This document shows positions 8,568 to 21,802 of a DNA stretch of 64,000 bases, piece by piece. Position 1 is the first letter of the stretch. Each line of letters begins with the position of its first letter. A program made the position numbers and the translations under genes. The DNA is from Siphonodentalium dalli (lineage: Eukaryota > Mollusca > Scaphopoda > Gadilida > Siphonodentaliidae): the NCBI GenBank assembly GCA_032622095.1, contig CP136061.1, positions 121,532,754-121,596,753 on the forward strand. Reading direction: 5' to 3'. Below the pieces are notes generated by a model. It was not told the DNA's origin. It saw only the letters and a program-made list of their open reading frames with translations, and made no database searches.

Positions 8568-11059
8568 GTTACATCGGAAGTCGTTCTATCGCCGGGTTGT
8601 GATGATTCTTGACTGATTTGTGACGGTTCCTTATGATCGAAATTGTACATTTTAGCGACTTTTTGACAGTTAAAACGCAATTTTTGAGCCGTCTAGCTAT
8701 ACTCGGTTAATTTTTCCATTCCCCTCACAATCAGTGAAAACCGCGAATTTTGATATTTGTTTGAGTTCTCTGCCGATCGAATCGGTTCTCTCCCCATTTA
8801 ATCGGTTCCATCTGGGTAATACTATGGCTAATGTTTGGCAAGAAACATGGTTCAAACAGACCATGTCGTGAAAATAACCAAAGATAAGCACGACAAAATA
8901 TGCATTAAGTTGAAATTTCCACCACTTGTCACCAATTTCGATGAATTACACTGCCTTCCTAGGCTTATTCAATAACCTGTGTTACGCCTATCAAAATCAC
9001 CAAGACGCCAGCTAATTTGACAAATAACGCGTTTTGCAGGCCCGACATTTCCATGAGTCAATAGCAGGTTAACTAGTGAAATGTCATAGCGCTGGACTTC
9101 GGAAAGCGTGAGCGTAGACGGGGTATATAGAGTTTTCTGCCTTGTATTTTATGTTGTCTATTTTCGTAGACGCATTTTGATAAGCAAAAAATAAGACGTT
9201 AAAAGTTCGTTGATATCCAGAAAATGTTCTGATTACGCAATTTATGAAGTTTATGTTCGGCATCCGCTTGCTGGATGCTGATTATATAGGTTAGGTGCTA
9301 TCGCACTTGTTCTGCTTTTCACGACAATCTGACCGGCAATCACCCAGGTTTTGCTCTAACTTCTAAGCCTTTAGACAGTGAAGCCATGCCACTCAGATTC
9401 CTGTTAAGAGATACCTGATTACAAACAATCACGCAATTAATTGTATCCACTCGCCTGTAAGAGGGAATAATTGTTTTATACTAGTAACGGCTATCTGTTG
9501 TACTAATAATTAATACAAAAATTAAAATTGGATGAAGTGAAAGCAAACATTATTTGGTCACCCGCCTTTGACTTACTATATAGTAGTAGCCCCCGAACAT
9601 GCAAGATCACCCCGGGGCAACTGGTCTTGGGCATGAGTACTGTAGTCACGCGTCCGGTACCAATACTAAACCTTTAAAAGTGTCTCAATCAGCCTATGGA
9701 AGTCTTACACAATCATGTGACCATTGGTGAAAAGAGTACAAGTGAAGTCGGGCCCATGTGAAATCGACCCTATATGAAGATGACCCAATACGAAGACGAC
9801 CCGACGCGAAGTCGACGTGAGATGATTACATGTAGATAGGAATTTAATATTATTAATATGATTTTAAATGAGCGCGACGGACAATTACACATAATCATTA
9901 TTACAATGTATGTATATAAGGAGGGACTTTCCTCAGTCATCGTTGTGAAATCGAACTAAGAGAACAATTTCAACATATTGTTGGTGTGAAATTTCCAACC
10001 AATCTAGTGTAAGGTATGAAATTTGAAACTGTTGAAAAAGTTGACAGAAGTTGGGGCAGACACCAATTAAGCACCCCTCCCTGTCAAAGCCGGCCCCTCC
10101 CCACAACCCATATCCCCCGGCCACGCCATAACATATCAATGATTCAGTTGAACGTGATTTCATAAGATATGTTCATGTCTGGGCGACAAACATGTGTAGT
10201 CGGGACTTTCGAGGAAGAAATATGTCGGTGCTGGCATCGAAACATTGTCCCACTTGGATCTTTCAATAATGGCCCTGTATTAATTAAATGAATATAACAT
10301 TTCATAACCTCCTGAGAGCAGATTTCTATTACCATTGGTCATTTATATAGGCGGGCATGATTATGATATTATACCTCTCGGGACATTCAATATTTGGTTT
10401 CTGCCAATTAATGTCACTTAATCTCCTGTATTAGGTATTTATTGTATTATTTCTTAATATACCTGTTGTATTATGTAAAAGGCATAAGCTACGGTCATTA
10501 TCTGGTTTAAAATGTCAGATGCACAAGCCAATATTCGACCCAAAGTGCAGACATCGTTCGAATAAATTTCATGATAGAACCGTCACAGCCATGATTGGCT
10601 TGAAATGGAACCGTAACACGCACACGTGTTGATTACGAGGCTACTGTTCCAAATTATCAACCGCTATTGGGATATTTTCACAGTTATTTTACAGAAGAAT
10701 AACACGGGTAAACTTTATACTCAGTGTGCGTGTTCAGAATGCGTTTCATATTTTATACGCCACGACAAACAAAGGAAGTTTACGTGACTTGATTTTCAGT
10801 GATAACATGTTGATATTTACGCGATAACTCGCTAATTCCGAGTTAATTATGATCTAGAGTTCAGGTTTCGATAGCACGATACTTCTGCAGCCTATGTTCA
10901 TTCAGGAAAGTATAATACATTCAAGATATCTATAATTATGCGTGATTTTGTCCCGAAAATGATAATTTTTAATCATAAGGAACCGTAACAAATCAGTCAA
11001 GACCCATCACAATACCGGCGATAGAACTACTTCCGATGTAACAGTTCCTATACACAGTG
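8568..11059. mobile_element. hAT-like non-autonomous DNA transposon, U1 (left end clipped)
   Basis: About 72-bp inverted repeats, 8568-8637 against 10972-11043, match at roughly nine in ten positions. The right end reads outward ...TATACACAGTG, then AACCTGAC at 11060-11067. The left target duplication and first 17 bp are missing: a deletion of about 28 bp relative to U4/U6 joins CTATG to TTACATCGG. No transposase frame is seen. GGAACCGTNACA motifs occur at 8619-8630 (inverted), 10576-10587, 10607-10618 and 10979-10990. The 0.50-kb segment 10231-10730 is absent from U4/U6. Confidence 0.75.
9742..9821. repeat. Five 16-bp tandem repeats inside the hAT-like element, U1
   Basis: Five consecutive 16-mers of form RYGAARWYGRSCCNAT, for example GTGAAGTCGGGCCCAT then ATGAAGATGACCCAAT. 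The same five copies occur at 19828-19907, 31981-32060, 40203-40282, 50944-51023 and 61254-61333, so the array is old and stable in copy number. A reading frame through it is broken by TGA codons. Confidence 0.85.
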
Positions 11060-12601
11060 AACCTGACACCCATATTAAAGTCGCTGCGTCTGGATCCCAC
11101 CAGAAAGCCACCACCACCGCATCTAATGGGGCACGCGCTTGGATCCCACCACTACCCCATCCAGCGGGACAGCATTGAAGAAGAGAAGGACCAAGACCCC
11201 ATCTCAGCGACATCGATATCAGCTTAGGAAATGTTCAGATATCAAGTTGAACTTACTATCTGAACATGTGCCATCAAAGAATATGAGTACTTATTCACTT
11301 GTATTATCTTTTCGTCATACTGTCGTCTGCTTATTTTTACCAAACACTCCTCCAACTGAATAATATACCACTCCAATGTATACCTTTATAACTGTGTTTG
11401 AGTACCAATAAAGTATACACAGGGTTCAATTCAAGAGAAGACCAAGCTGGGGCATGTGACCGAGTGAGAATAAATGATATATCCAAATTGGCATTACTGA
11501 AGGTGATCTGATGTTATAACTACGCAGTGCTAGGTTCACCAGTGATACAAACGCATAGCGCTCTTCTCGACCAAAAGTCAACCACCACCAGTATGTGGAA
11601 AAGTATCCTACATTGTATATAGCACTCGGATTATGTCGGATATAAACTTAAAGATTTCACACTCCACGCAGGACTGCATTTTTTGCTCTTTTGCTCGCTA
11701 AAACAATGGTCATATGACAATCAAGAGATTCACCTTGTATAGTGAAGAATTGTTCTTTAGTTTTTAGCATTCCAATGGAAGGGAAACATAGCACTCCGTG
11801 TCGCTGTTTATTTCCATTTATGGACGAAAAAGAGCATATGCGTGTCACTAGAATATCGCCCACTCTCTTTCTGTCAAATAATAATGTCGAATGCAAACAA
11901 CACCAGGCTGGAGATGAGTGTGTGAATGTTTAAAGAAATGTTGAGATGTCGCTATGAAAATCATTTATTCATTGATATATGCAGACAGATCACCTATAGT
12001 TTGCTTAGCATTTACACAGTTTTAAAGGTGGTTAACATATGTATGCCTTTGGCGTTGGAAGTTATTCCCTAGTTCGAGGTAACATATTAGGATAAATTGA
12101 GATACATGTAAGTTTGAACATTCACTGAATGTCCACGATTCTTTATTAAAGATGCTCGGTCCGATTTGAATAAAAAATAATTCAGAATATACAAGGCAAA
12201 AGAAAATAAAATATACTTTCAATCACCATCATACGTACCACACACGTATCTGTCTATCGGAACACAAAAATCGCAAAAATAATTCATAAGTAAAACGTCG
12301 ACAACGATCACATAAGTAACATCTCATAATAGAGAACGCTCTTTATTACATATCGTCTCTGGGAAACGAAAGCATGGACTACCTTCGTCAAAATAACCAT
12401 TGGAATGTGTGTGAGGCTAGTCAGAATTCAAAACGTTAAACTATTTCTCATTTGAAAGTTGATTTAAGCTCATTCGAAAGTTGGTATCATAATATATCCA
12501 TCAAAATTCATATTAATGTGATCATGAGTACAATCTAATATTAGTTTTTGGTATATAAGACGGTAAACTGGTTTTATGGTGTCAAGCCGGACAGGGCATC
12601 T

Positions 12602-13954
12602 TTAAGTTAATACTAAAATTAAGTAGATCACGAACGGCGCCAGGGATACAACCAAAGTTATGACGAAACAGACTACGTCGACCGTTCTCCCTCTGTCCGT
12701 ACTCACGGCTGATACACACCGTTCCTCTGAAAGATCTACATCCGGGTCACATTCTGGGTCTCCTTTATGAGCGACCAGAAGTTTTCTAGTAACACCATTC
12801 GTGCTCTCGTTGTCGCGAGTATTGTTGTCATGACGAGTTTTTCGTGCTCGGCCACAATGCAGCAATATTTTGTCGAATATCTCATGCGTCGTATGATGAA
12901 AGTTGACTATCAGAACGTTGATGAACAAAGTGAGAATGCTGACGATAGATTGAGTGACGAGGACGTATGATATATACGCTATATTATCTGAGCTCGTTGG
13001 AACGGTCGTTGCAATGAAACTGATGAACACAGTAAATGCAAGAAAAATTGTAACGCAAAGCCCAATTCTGTCACCCGCTTCCACAGGGAGCAAGAAAGTG
13101 AAACTGTTCATTACAGCCAAACATAAAATCGGAGCGAACAGATTGACGACATGAAACCAAGGCTTCCTTTCAATGTCAATTTCCACGGTCAGTCGCATTC
13201 TATTTTCAAATTTGCATTCTGAATCGGTTACATTCCATTCTGGATTTTTCACGGTATATTCGATAAACTCCAGTGACCAGTCTCTGCATGTGAAGTTTAG
13301 TGTTGGACTTATAGTCGTTGTAAGGAAGGTAAGATTGCACGTATGGTGATCAAATGGGAACATGGATACCTTAAGGTTGCACGGAAATGCGAACACGTCA
13401 TCAATCGCCCATACGACAAATCCACTGCTATCAACACGTATTTTCATCTTCTCGAAACCAAGTCTCGAAACCTTCTCAGCGCCGACTTGAAAAAATGGCG
13501 GAAGCCATATATCATCAATGTCAACCATAACGTCCGATATGTTACCGTGTACAGATTCGTTCCATTTGAGTCTCCGGTCCTCGAATTGAATCGTTAGTTG
13601 AACGAAAGCCGAGACCACCTGAGTATACGGATCCACCGATAGAAGGTTTGACACGAACACAGATATATAAGGTGAGATTTCCGATTTCGGTGGCCTGGCT
13701 CGTGGGTTGTAACCCTTCAGAATATATTCAAGAAGTCGCGTCTCAATGAGGTCCTCGTCCGATAGGTCCTTCCTCTTTTCGTCGAACGTTGAGGTTTCTA
13801 TTTTAGACGCCATGGTATTTCGATCGATCAATGTAAAATGTTCCTCTGTCCATGTGTCGTTATTATGCACCTCTGTTCCGAAAGCAAAATTTAATGTCGA
13901 ACAAAGTAAAAACAGACAGCATAGTTTCGTGAAAATATTAACTAAATTCATCAT
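12602..13954 (-). CDS. Nicotinic-type Cys-loop receptor subunit, U2 copy
   Basis: Full-length 450-aa copy with the same start choice (ATG at 13954), signal peptide, Cys-loop, four helices and pore residues as the U1 gene. Against U1 it has K60, I70, K90, Y330 and P400, and it keeps G81 and P109. K90 is shared only with U5. No break in the frame. Same regulation candidates at the same spacing. Confidence 0.92.
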   Translation of the reverse strand: MMNLVNIFTKLCCLFLLCSTLNFAFGTEVHNNDTWTEEHFTLIDRNTMASKIETSTFDEKRKDLSDEDLIETRLLEYILKGYNPRARPPKSEISPYISVFVSNLLSVDPYTQVVSAFVQLTIQFEDRRLKWNESVHGNISDVMVDIDDIWLPPFFQVGAEKVSRLGFEKMKIRVDSSGFVVWAIDDVFAFPCNLKVSMFPFDHHTCNLTFLTTTISPTLNFTCRDWSLEFIEYTVKNPEWNVTDSECKFENRMRLTVEIDIERKPWFHVVNLFAPILCLAVMNSFTFLLPVEAGDRIGLCVTIFLAFTVFISFIATTVPTSSDNIAYISYVLVTQSIVSILTLFINVLIVNFHHTTHEIFDKILLHCGRARKTRHDNNTRDNESTNGVTRKLLVAHKGDPECDPDVDLSEERCVSAVSTDRGRTVDVVCFVITLVVSLAPFVIYLILVLT

Positions 13955-14505
13955 GCTTGTTCTCGAACAAATTAACTCCTTGTTCAAGAAAAACTACGTC
14001 AGACCTGCGCTATATTTCTCAAAACTGAACCCAATAATGTAGAGTGTATCTTTCTATATAATGCGCACAATGTGTCATGTGAGTTCTTTTTTACGAGCAC
14101 GCAAGTAATTCAAGCCCGATATACGAAATATTTCAACAACGTCGCGATGGAAGATGATAGCTTTCATCGGGATGGCGTCAATGTCTGAATGACACACATT
14201 TACTGCTCTTATAAATGAAACGTCCATTATATTGACAAGATGACGAGATCAGGTATCCATTACTAACTCACAATATTGGGTAACAAATCATGACGATACA
14301 CATAGATATGAAAGTCACTCCGGGTCATCAAAATTGACTAACAAACACCTACTGATACGGCTCTTGTTACAAACGGTTTTATATAACTTCAACTTGATCA
14401 GGCTTTGCACAAATCCAGCCAAACATTGCAAGATATTTTCAACAAAGAATGTCTGATACATTTACAATGTCCTCAACAGTCAATTTCAATGGTAAAATAC
14501 TTACT

Positions 14506-16927
14506 CAACCTTAACGTGCATAGCATTTCAAGTATCGAGCTGCTGTAGTTTTTATATGAAGGATGTTACAAGCGACCGGTGTTTTCGGCAAAATAAATTC
14601 CCGAGTCGAGACCGAGGGTTTATATGGACGAAAACTCCAGGTTAAGTGTTATATCCGACTTCAACCCAATATAGCTTTGTCTTGATGACTAAAAAAACAA
14701 ACATACCCATCATAGTGTACTGCTTGAACCTCTCAAACATTTACAGTACATTTGCACCCGCATTTCCGTTAAAACCAGAGCGATGCTACCTGTCGAATTT
14801 GATACACCACATGAAGAAACGAACAATAACAGTTTCAGCGCCATGCACTCTTTTGGTCTAATCCAATCTGCGGACGCGTTTGCGATCAGACGCACATACT
14901 TTTTATAGTCAAACTGCACCATGACCATTACTCAGTTCCATTGCTTCTCCCTCGTCATGTGTTACCTAATTCTTTCTCGAGTTTTGATTGATCCACTACA
15001 AACAGTTTGCTAACACATATGGCCAAGGACAACAAGCATGCAAGGGTTTGCATCAAAAACGCTTCGATATTGGTTAAAATTCCAATAAGCAACGTGATTA
15101 AGAACCCGACATGTGTAAAGTGTGCCATTTAACGCCGGACCAAGCGGTGATGATGTGGATTACATTGATTGCCTGATTATTTCCCTTAACGGGGATATAT
15201 GACCATATATAATACGCAAAACTTCGCTTATCCTGTGTCAAGAAATTTCACATGGCCATCATGGAGTAAATGTTAGCCCGGAATTGATTTTATTTTCTTT
15301 GTTAACATATGGAATCGTATTAATCCAACCCCGAATCGCATAATATGAGCCCAAATATATTGACAGTGTGTCGTGACTAAAAAACGTCCGGAACTGCTGG
15401 GATCCGAATCAGCCAAGACCGGCAGCATGGTGTTTAGGCGGGATTTTAGAGACCAGAACAGTGCGGGGTTTCATGAATACCCATTACACGTACTGTTTGG
15501 GGCCGCGGCCACACAGAAGTGTGGCGATATTAACCCCTACTTTAAGAATTTCAATATGGTATCTGCATAAAAAATTGCCATTACTTGCAGACTGGACCCC
15601 ACATGTCGCCATCGTACCACTAAGAACTCCACACATACATGTAGCGGAACTACCATAGACTATATTCGCAAAGAAACAAGTGGGAATCGCCCCACCAAAG
15701 CCATGGCAGGCAATTACTCAACCTTAATGTGCATAGCATTTCAAGTATCGAGCTGCTGTAGTTTTTATATGAAGGATGTTACAAGCGACCGGTGTTTTCG
15801 GCAAAATAAATTCCCGAGTCGAGACCGAGCGTTTATATGGACGAAAACTCCAGGTTAAGTGTTATATCCGACTTCAACCCAATATAGCTTTGTCTTGATG
15901 AGTAAAAAAACAAACATACCCATCATAGTGTACTGCTTGAACCTCTCAAACATTTACAGTACATTTGCACCCGCATTTCCGTTAAAACCAGAGCGATGCT
16001 ACCTGTCGAATTTGATACACCACATGAAGAAACGAACAATAACAGTTTCAGCGCCATGCACTCTTTTGATCTAATCCAATCTGCGGACGCGTTTGCGATC
16101 AGACGCACATACTTTTTATAGTCAAACTGCACCATGACCATTACTCAGTTCCATTGTTCTCCCTCGTCATGTGTTACCTAATTCTTTCTCGAGTTTTGAT
16201 TGATCCACTACAAACAGTTTGCTAACACATATGGCCAAGGACAACAAGCATGCAAGGGTTTGCATCAAAAACGCTTCGATATTGGTTAAAATTCCAATAA
16301 GCAACGTGATTAAGAACCCGACATGTGTAAAGTGTGCCATTTAACGCCGGACCAAGCGGTGATGATGTGGATTACATTGATTGCCTGATTATTTCTCTCA
16401 ACGGGGATATATGACCATATATAATACGCAAAACTTCGCTTATCCTGTGTCAAGAAATTTCACATGGCCATCATGGAGTAAATGTTAGCCCGGAATTGAT
16501 TTTATTTTACTTTGTTAACATATGGAATCGTATTAATCCAACCCCGAATCGCATAATATGAGCCCAAATATATTGACAGTGTGTCGTGACTAAAAAACGT
16601 CCGGAACTGCTGGGATCCGAATCAGCCCAGACCGACAGCATGGTGTTTAGGCGGGATTTTAGAGACCAGAACAGTGCGGGGTTTCATGAATACCCCTACA
16701 CGTACTGTTTGGGGCCGCGGCCACACAGAAGTGTGGCGATATTAACCCATACTTTAAGAATTTCAATATGGTATCTGCATAAAAAATTGCCATTACTTGC
16801 AGACTGGACCCCACATGTCGCCATCGTACCACTAAGAACTCCACACATATATGTAGCGGAACTACCATCGACTATATTCGCAAAGAAACAAGTGGGAATC
16901 GCCCACCAAAGCCATGGCAGGCAATTA
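14506..16927. repeat. Two tandem 1.2-kb subrepeats in U2
   Basis: Copies at 14506-15718 and 15719-16927, nearly identical to those of U1. The first copy has a 3-bp deletion in the TTTTATTTTACTTT tract near 15295. Only the last copy carries the CCCAGACCGACAGC variant, as in U1 copy 3, so the terminal subrepeat is the orthologous one between units. Confidence 0.93.
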
Positions 16928-17445
16928 ACACTCGAAATGGCGACATCACGATGTTTGTTGCCATGAAGCAAACAAGCCAGGTCCGCCGATGGGCCGTCTG
17001 GGGTGAATTTAGTGGCCAAAACACACTAAAACCCACACACGCACGGATGTGGGCTGCGGCCGCGCATAAGTGTCGCTATTAACCCCTAACTTACCAGAAT
17101 TTCAATATTGTCGCAATCGTACCACGAAGAACTCCACATATGTCGGTATAGTGGAACTAACGTCGAGTATAGATTCGCGAAGTAATAAGGAATATTGCCC
17201 AACATATCCTGGCAATTAACCCTCGATATTTCACCATCGCCGATTATGTTCGCCGCCAATGACGCGAACAGCCCGAACCACCCGCGTGGCGTCTAATTAT
17301 AGGATGATTTTAGTGGCCATGCAGCATAGTGCTTATGTCTCATTAAAACCCATTCACGCCATTCAAAACATTAGTACTTTAGTGGAGGTATATTTAGAAC
17401 TTTATGGGCATGCTATATAGAACAATCCCGAACTAATAATTCGCC
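16652..17445. repeat. Degenerate 300-340 bp tandem repeats, U2
   Basis: Same three diverged copies as in U1, starting near 16652, 16996 and 17291. The third has a short CATTC duplication near 17350 (CCCATTCACGCCATTC) shared with U3 and U5 but absent from U1, U4 and U6. Confidence 0.55.
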
Positions 17446-18643
17446 ATCGAGTAGTAACACAAAGGATCGTAGCTCTGAATATGAACATCAGATCAGGAAG
17501 CAGTAAACTCTATATGAAAGAATGTGTGTAGGAGCTGGTGATAGTAAAGTTTTATGTATCAAGATCCATGTTTTCTGAGATTTTGTCAATATGGTTTCCC
17601 CTACCCCATTTTTCCGATATTCAAATTTGGAGTCAGTTTCCAGAAACATGAATGAAATCCAGTGACATTCATTGACATATCCAATATAACGGTATTATTT
17701 CAACACTAAGAGTTTTAGGGTAAACGAACATTGCTTTTACTATTTATACACAAAAACGCACCAAAATCGCAATTTTAGAAAAAAAAGTTAATACTGAGCA
17801 TTCATTGGGCCATAAGTTGATTTTTTACACAATGTTTTTCGAAATTCATTCACAGTGTGTTTAACCATGTATACTTAAGTTATTGTGATAAATACAGGGG
17901 ATATGGATTTATATTTATTGAGTTGTATGACTTCAAATATGCTATTTCATCACGCCGGTTCTCGATCACAGGCAAATTTGGCTGTCCATGCAATGGAAGA
18001 CACAATTTGTTTAAGAATAGTTTTGTCTTCTCAATCATAGATGCATAAAGAAATCATTTTTGTTTGTGCACAATCTAGAGAAGACATTAATAAAACAACA
18101 AGAAATCCCTTCATTTTTCTTTAGTTTTCAAAATACAAGACCATAAAAAATCGATTTTAGCTAATTTTGAGAAATTGCGGCTCTGAAATTAGATAATCTC
18201 CCAATTGTGAAGGCAAATTTATTTTTTTAAATTCACAAATTCATCAATTTCGCCTTTCTTGATTCTTTTTTATTTTTAGTATGTTGTTGTGATGGGTTAA
18301 TGTACTTATTCCCAATGATAAACTTTTGTTGCAATTAGTTTGAGGGGAAACCACAAATGCACTGGACTTTTAACATGATACTAAAGTTTCGGTGTTGCCA
18401 TCGATATATTGCTCTAAGCTCTTACGTCACTGCGCGTGCCGGTAATACACGTGTGTCTTGCTAAACCATGAGGCCGAATTTAGGGGCTAATTGTGTGATA
18501 AATATAGATATTAAATTTATAATACTTTCCAAATATACGTGATTAAATCTTGTAAAATAGTTCATGGGGGATCTGATGCATGCATCTTCTTTTCTTGTTG
18601 ACTGTAACTGGTTAGATTGCGAATAAAGTGGGTATTTGGCTAT

Positions 18644-21157
18644 GTTACATCGGAAGTCGTTCTATCGCCGGGTTGTGATGATTCTTGACTGATTTGTGAC
18701 GGTTCCTTATGATCGAAATTGTACATTTTAGCGACTTTTTGACAGTTAAAACGCAATTTTTGAGCCGTCTAGCTATAATTCGGTTAATTTTTCCATTCCC
18801 CTCACAAGTAGTGAAAACCGCGAATTTTGATATTTGTTTGAGTTCTCTGCCGATCGAATCGGTTCTCTCCCCATTTAATCGGTTCCATCTGGGTAATAAT
18901 ATGGCTAATGTTTGGCAAGAAACATGGTTCAAACAGACCATGTCGTGAAAATAACCAAAGATAAGCACGACAAAATATGCATTAAGTTGAAATTTCCACC
19001 ACTTGTCACCAATTTCGACGAATTACACTGCCTTCCTATGCTTATTCAATAACCTGTGTTACGCCTATCAAAATCACCAAGACGCCAGCTAATTTGAAAA
19101 ATAACGCGTTTTGCAGGCCCGACATTTCCATGAGTCAATAGCAGGTTAACTAGTGAAATGTCATAGCGCTGGACTTCGGAAAGCGTGAGCGTAGACGGGG
19201 TATATAGAGTTTTCTGCCTTGTATTTTATGTTGTCTATTTTCGTAGACGCATTTTGATAAGCAAAATGCCCAAAAAATAAGACGTTAAAAGTTCGTTGAT
19301 ATCCAGAAAATGTTCTGATTACGCAATTTATGAAGTTTATGTTCGGCATCCGCTTGCTGGATGCTGATTATATAGGTTAGGTGCTATCGCACTTGTTCTG
19401 CTTTTCACGACAATCTGACCGGCAATCACCCAGGTTTTGCTCTAACTTCTAAGCCTTTAGACAGTGAAGCCATGCCACTCAGATTCCTGTTAAGAGATAC
19501 CTGATTACAAACAATCACGCAATTAATTGTATCCACTCGCCTGTAAGAGGGAATAATTGTTTTATACTAGTAACGGCTATCTGTTGTACTAATAATTAAT
19601 ACAAAAATTAAAATTGGATGAAGTGAAAGCAAACATTATTTGGTCACCCGCCTTTGACTTACTATATAGTAGTAGCCCCCGAACATGCAAGATCACCCCG
19701 GGGCAACTGGTCTTGGGCACGAGTACTGTAGTCACGCGTCCGGTACCAATACTAAACCTTTAAAAGTGTCTCAATCAGCCTATGGAAGTCTTACACAATC
19801 ATGTGACCATTGGTGAAAAGAGTACAAGTGAAGTCGGGCCCATGTGAAGTCGACCCTATATGAAGATGACCCAATACGAAGACGACCCGACGCGAAGTCG
19901 ACCTGAGATGATTACATGTAGATAGGAATTTAATATTATTAATATGATTTTAAATGAGCGCGACGGACAATTACACTTTAAAAGAACACATAATCATTAT
20001 TACAATGTATGTATATAAGGAGGGACTTTCCTCAGTCATCGTTGTGAAATCGAACTAAGAGAACAATTTCAACATATTGTTGGTGTGAAATTTCCAACCA
20101 ATCTAGTGTAAGGTATGAAATTTGAAACTGTTGAAAAAGTTGACAGAAGTTGGGGCAGACACCAATTAAGCACCCCTCCCTGTCAAAGCCGTCCCCTCCC
20201 ACAACCCATATCCCCCGGCCACGCCATAACATATCAATGATTCAGTTGAACGTGATTTCATAAGATATGTTCATGTCTGGGCGACAAACATGTGTAGTCG
20301 GGACTTTCGAGGAAGAAATATGTCGGTGCTGGCATCGAAACATTGTCCCACTTGGATCTTTCAATAATGGCCCTGTATTAATTAAATGAATATAACATTT
20401 CATAACCTCCTGAGAGCAGATTTCTATTACCATTGGTCATTTATATAGGCGGGCATGATTATGATATTATACCTCTCGGGACATTCAATATTTGGTTTCT
20501 GCCAATTAATGTCACTTAATCTCCTGTATTAGGTATTTATTGTATTATTTCTTAATATACCTGTTGTATTATGTAAAAGGCATAAGCTACGGTAATTATC
20601 TGGTTTAAAATGTCAGATGCACAAGCCAATATTCGACCCAAAGTGCAGACATCGTTCGAATAAATTTCATGATAGAACCGTCACAGCCATGATTGGCTTG
20701 AAATGGAACCGTAACACGAACACGTATTGATTACGAGGCTACTGTTCCAAATTATCAACCGCTATTGGGATATTTTCTCAGTTATTTTACAGAAGAATAA
20801 CACGGGTAAACTTTATACTCAGTGTGCGTGTTCAGAATGCGTTTCATATTTTATACGCCACGAAAAACAAAGGAAGTTTACGTGACTTGATTTTCAGTGA
20901 TAACATGTTGATATTTACGCGATAACTCGCTAATTCCGAGTTAATTATGATCTAGAGTTCAGGTTTCGATAGCACGATACTTCTGCAGCCTATGTTCATT
21001 CAGGAAAGTATAATACATTCAAGATATCTATAATTATGCGTGATTTTGTCCCGAAAATGATAATTTTTAATCATAAGGAACCGTAACAAATCAGTCAAGA
21101 CCCATCACAATACCGGCGATAGAACTACTTCCGATGTAACAGTTCCTATACACAGTG
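18644..21157. mobile_element. hAT-like non-autonomous DNA transposon, U2 (left end clipped)
   Basis: Same element and same left clipping as U1. The right end ...CACAGTG is followed by AACCTGAC at 21158-21165. An internal ATGCCC insertion near 19265 lengthens one A-rich tract relative to U1. No transposase. Confidence 0.72.
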
Positions 21158-21802
21158 AACCTGACACCCATATTTAAAGTCGCTGCGTCTGGATCCCACC
21201 AGAAAGCCACCACCACCGCATCTAATGGGGCACGCGCTTGGATCCCACCACTACCCATGCATCCAGTGGGACAGCATTGAAGAAGAGAAGGACCAAGACC
21301 CCATCTCAGCGACATCGATATCAGCTTAAGAAATGTTCAGATATCAAGTTGAACTTACTATCTGAACATGTGCCATCAAAGAATATGAGTACTTATTCAC
21401 TTGTATTATCTTTTCGTCATACTGTCGTCTGCTTATTTTTACCAAACACTCCTCCAACTGAATAATATACCACTCCAATGTATACCTTTATAACTGTGTT
21501 TGAGTACCAACAAAGTATACACAGGGTTCAAGAGAAGACCAAGCTGGGGCATGTGACCGAGTGAGAATAAATGATATATCCAAATTGGCATTGCTGAAGG
21601 TGATCTGATGTTATAACTACGCAGTGCTAGGTTCACCAGTGATACAAATGCATAGCGCTCTTCTCGACCAAAAGTCAACCACCACCAGTATGTGGAAAAG
21701 TATCCTACATTGTATATAGCACTCGGATTATGTCGGATATAAACTTAAAGATTTCACACTCCAGGACTGCATTTTTTGCTCTTTTGCTCGATCAAACAAT
21801 GG

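Larger units (their letters stand above)
1..11275. repeat. Tandem array unit U1 (long spacer, 3 subrepeats, no foldback insert)
   Basis: First copy of the array. The phase (motif AAAGAATATGAGTAC) is a convenience; the true duplication joint is not visible. It holds an intact receptor gene, three 1.2-kb subrepeats and a long spacer. The foldback insertion site is empty at 417-425 (AAACAATGG). Near-identity to the other units is seen directly over the whole length, with scattered substitutions and small indels. Confidence 0.93.
11276..21377. repeat. Tandem array unit U2 (long spacer, 2 subrepeats, no foldback insert)
   Basis: Second copy. It differs from U1 mainly by one subrepeat fewer. Near 11668-11702 it shares with U5 a variant of the flank (CTCCACGCAGG and CTCGCTAAAAC in place of CTCCAGG and CTCGATCAAAC). 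It also has a 6-bp direct duplication near 11429. Confidence 0.93.

Noticed and set aside
9742-9821. CRISPR-like array
   Set aside because: Repeats are 16 bp, directly adjacent with no spacers, degenerate, and in clearly eukaryotic DNA.
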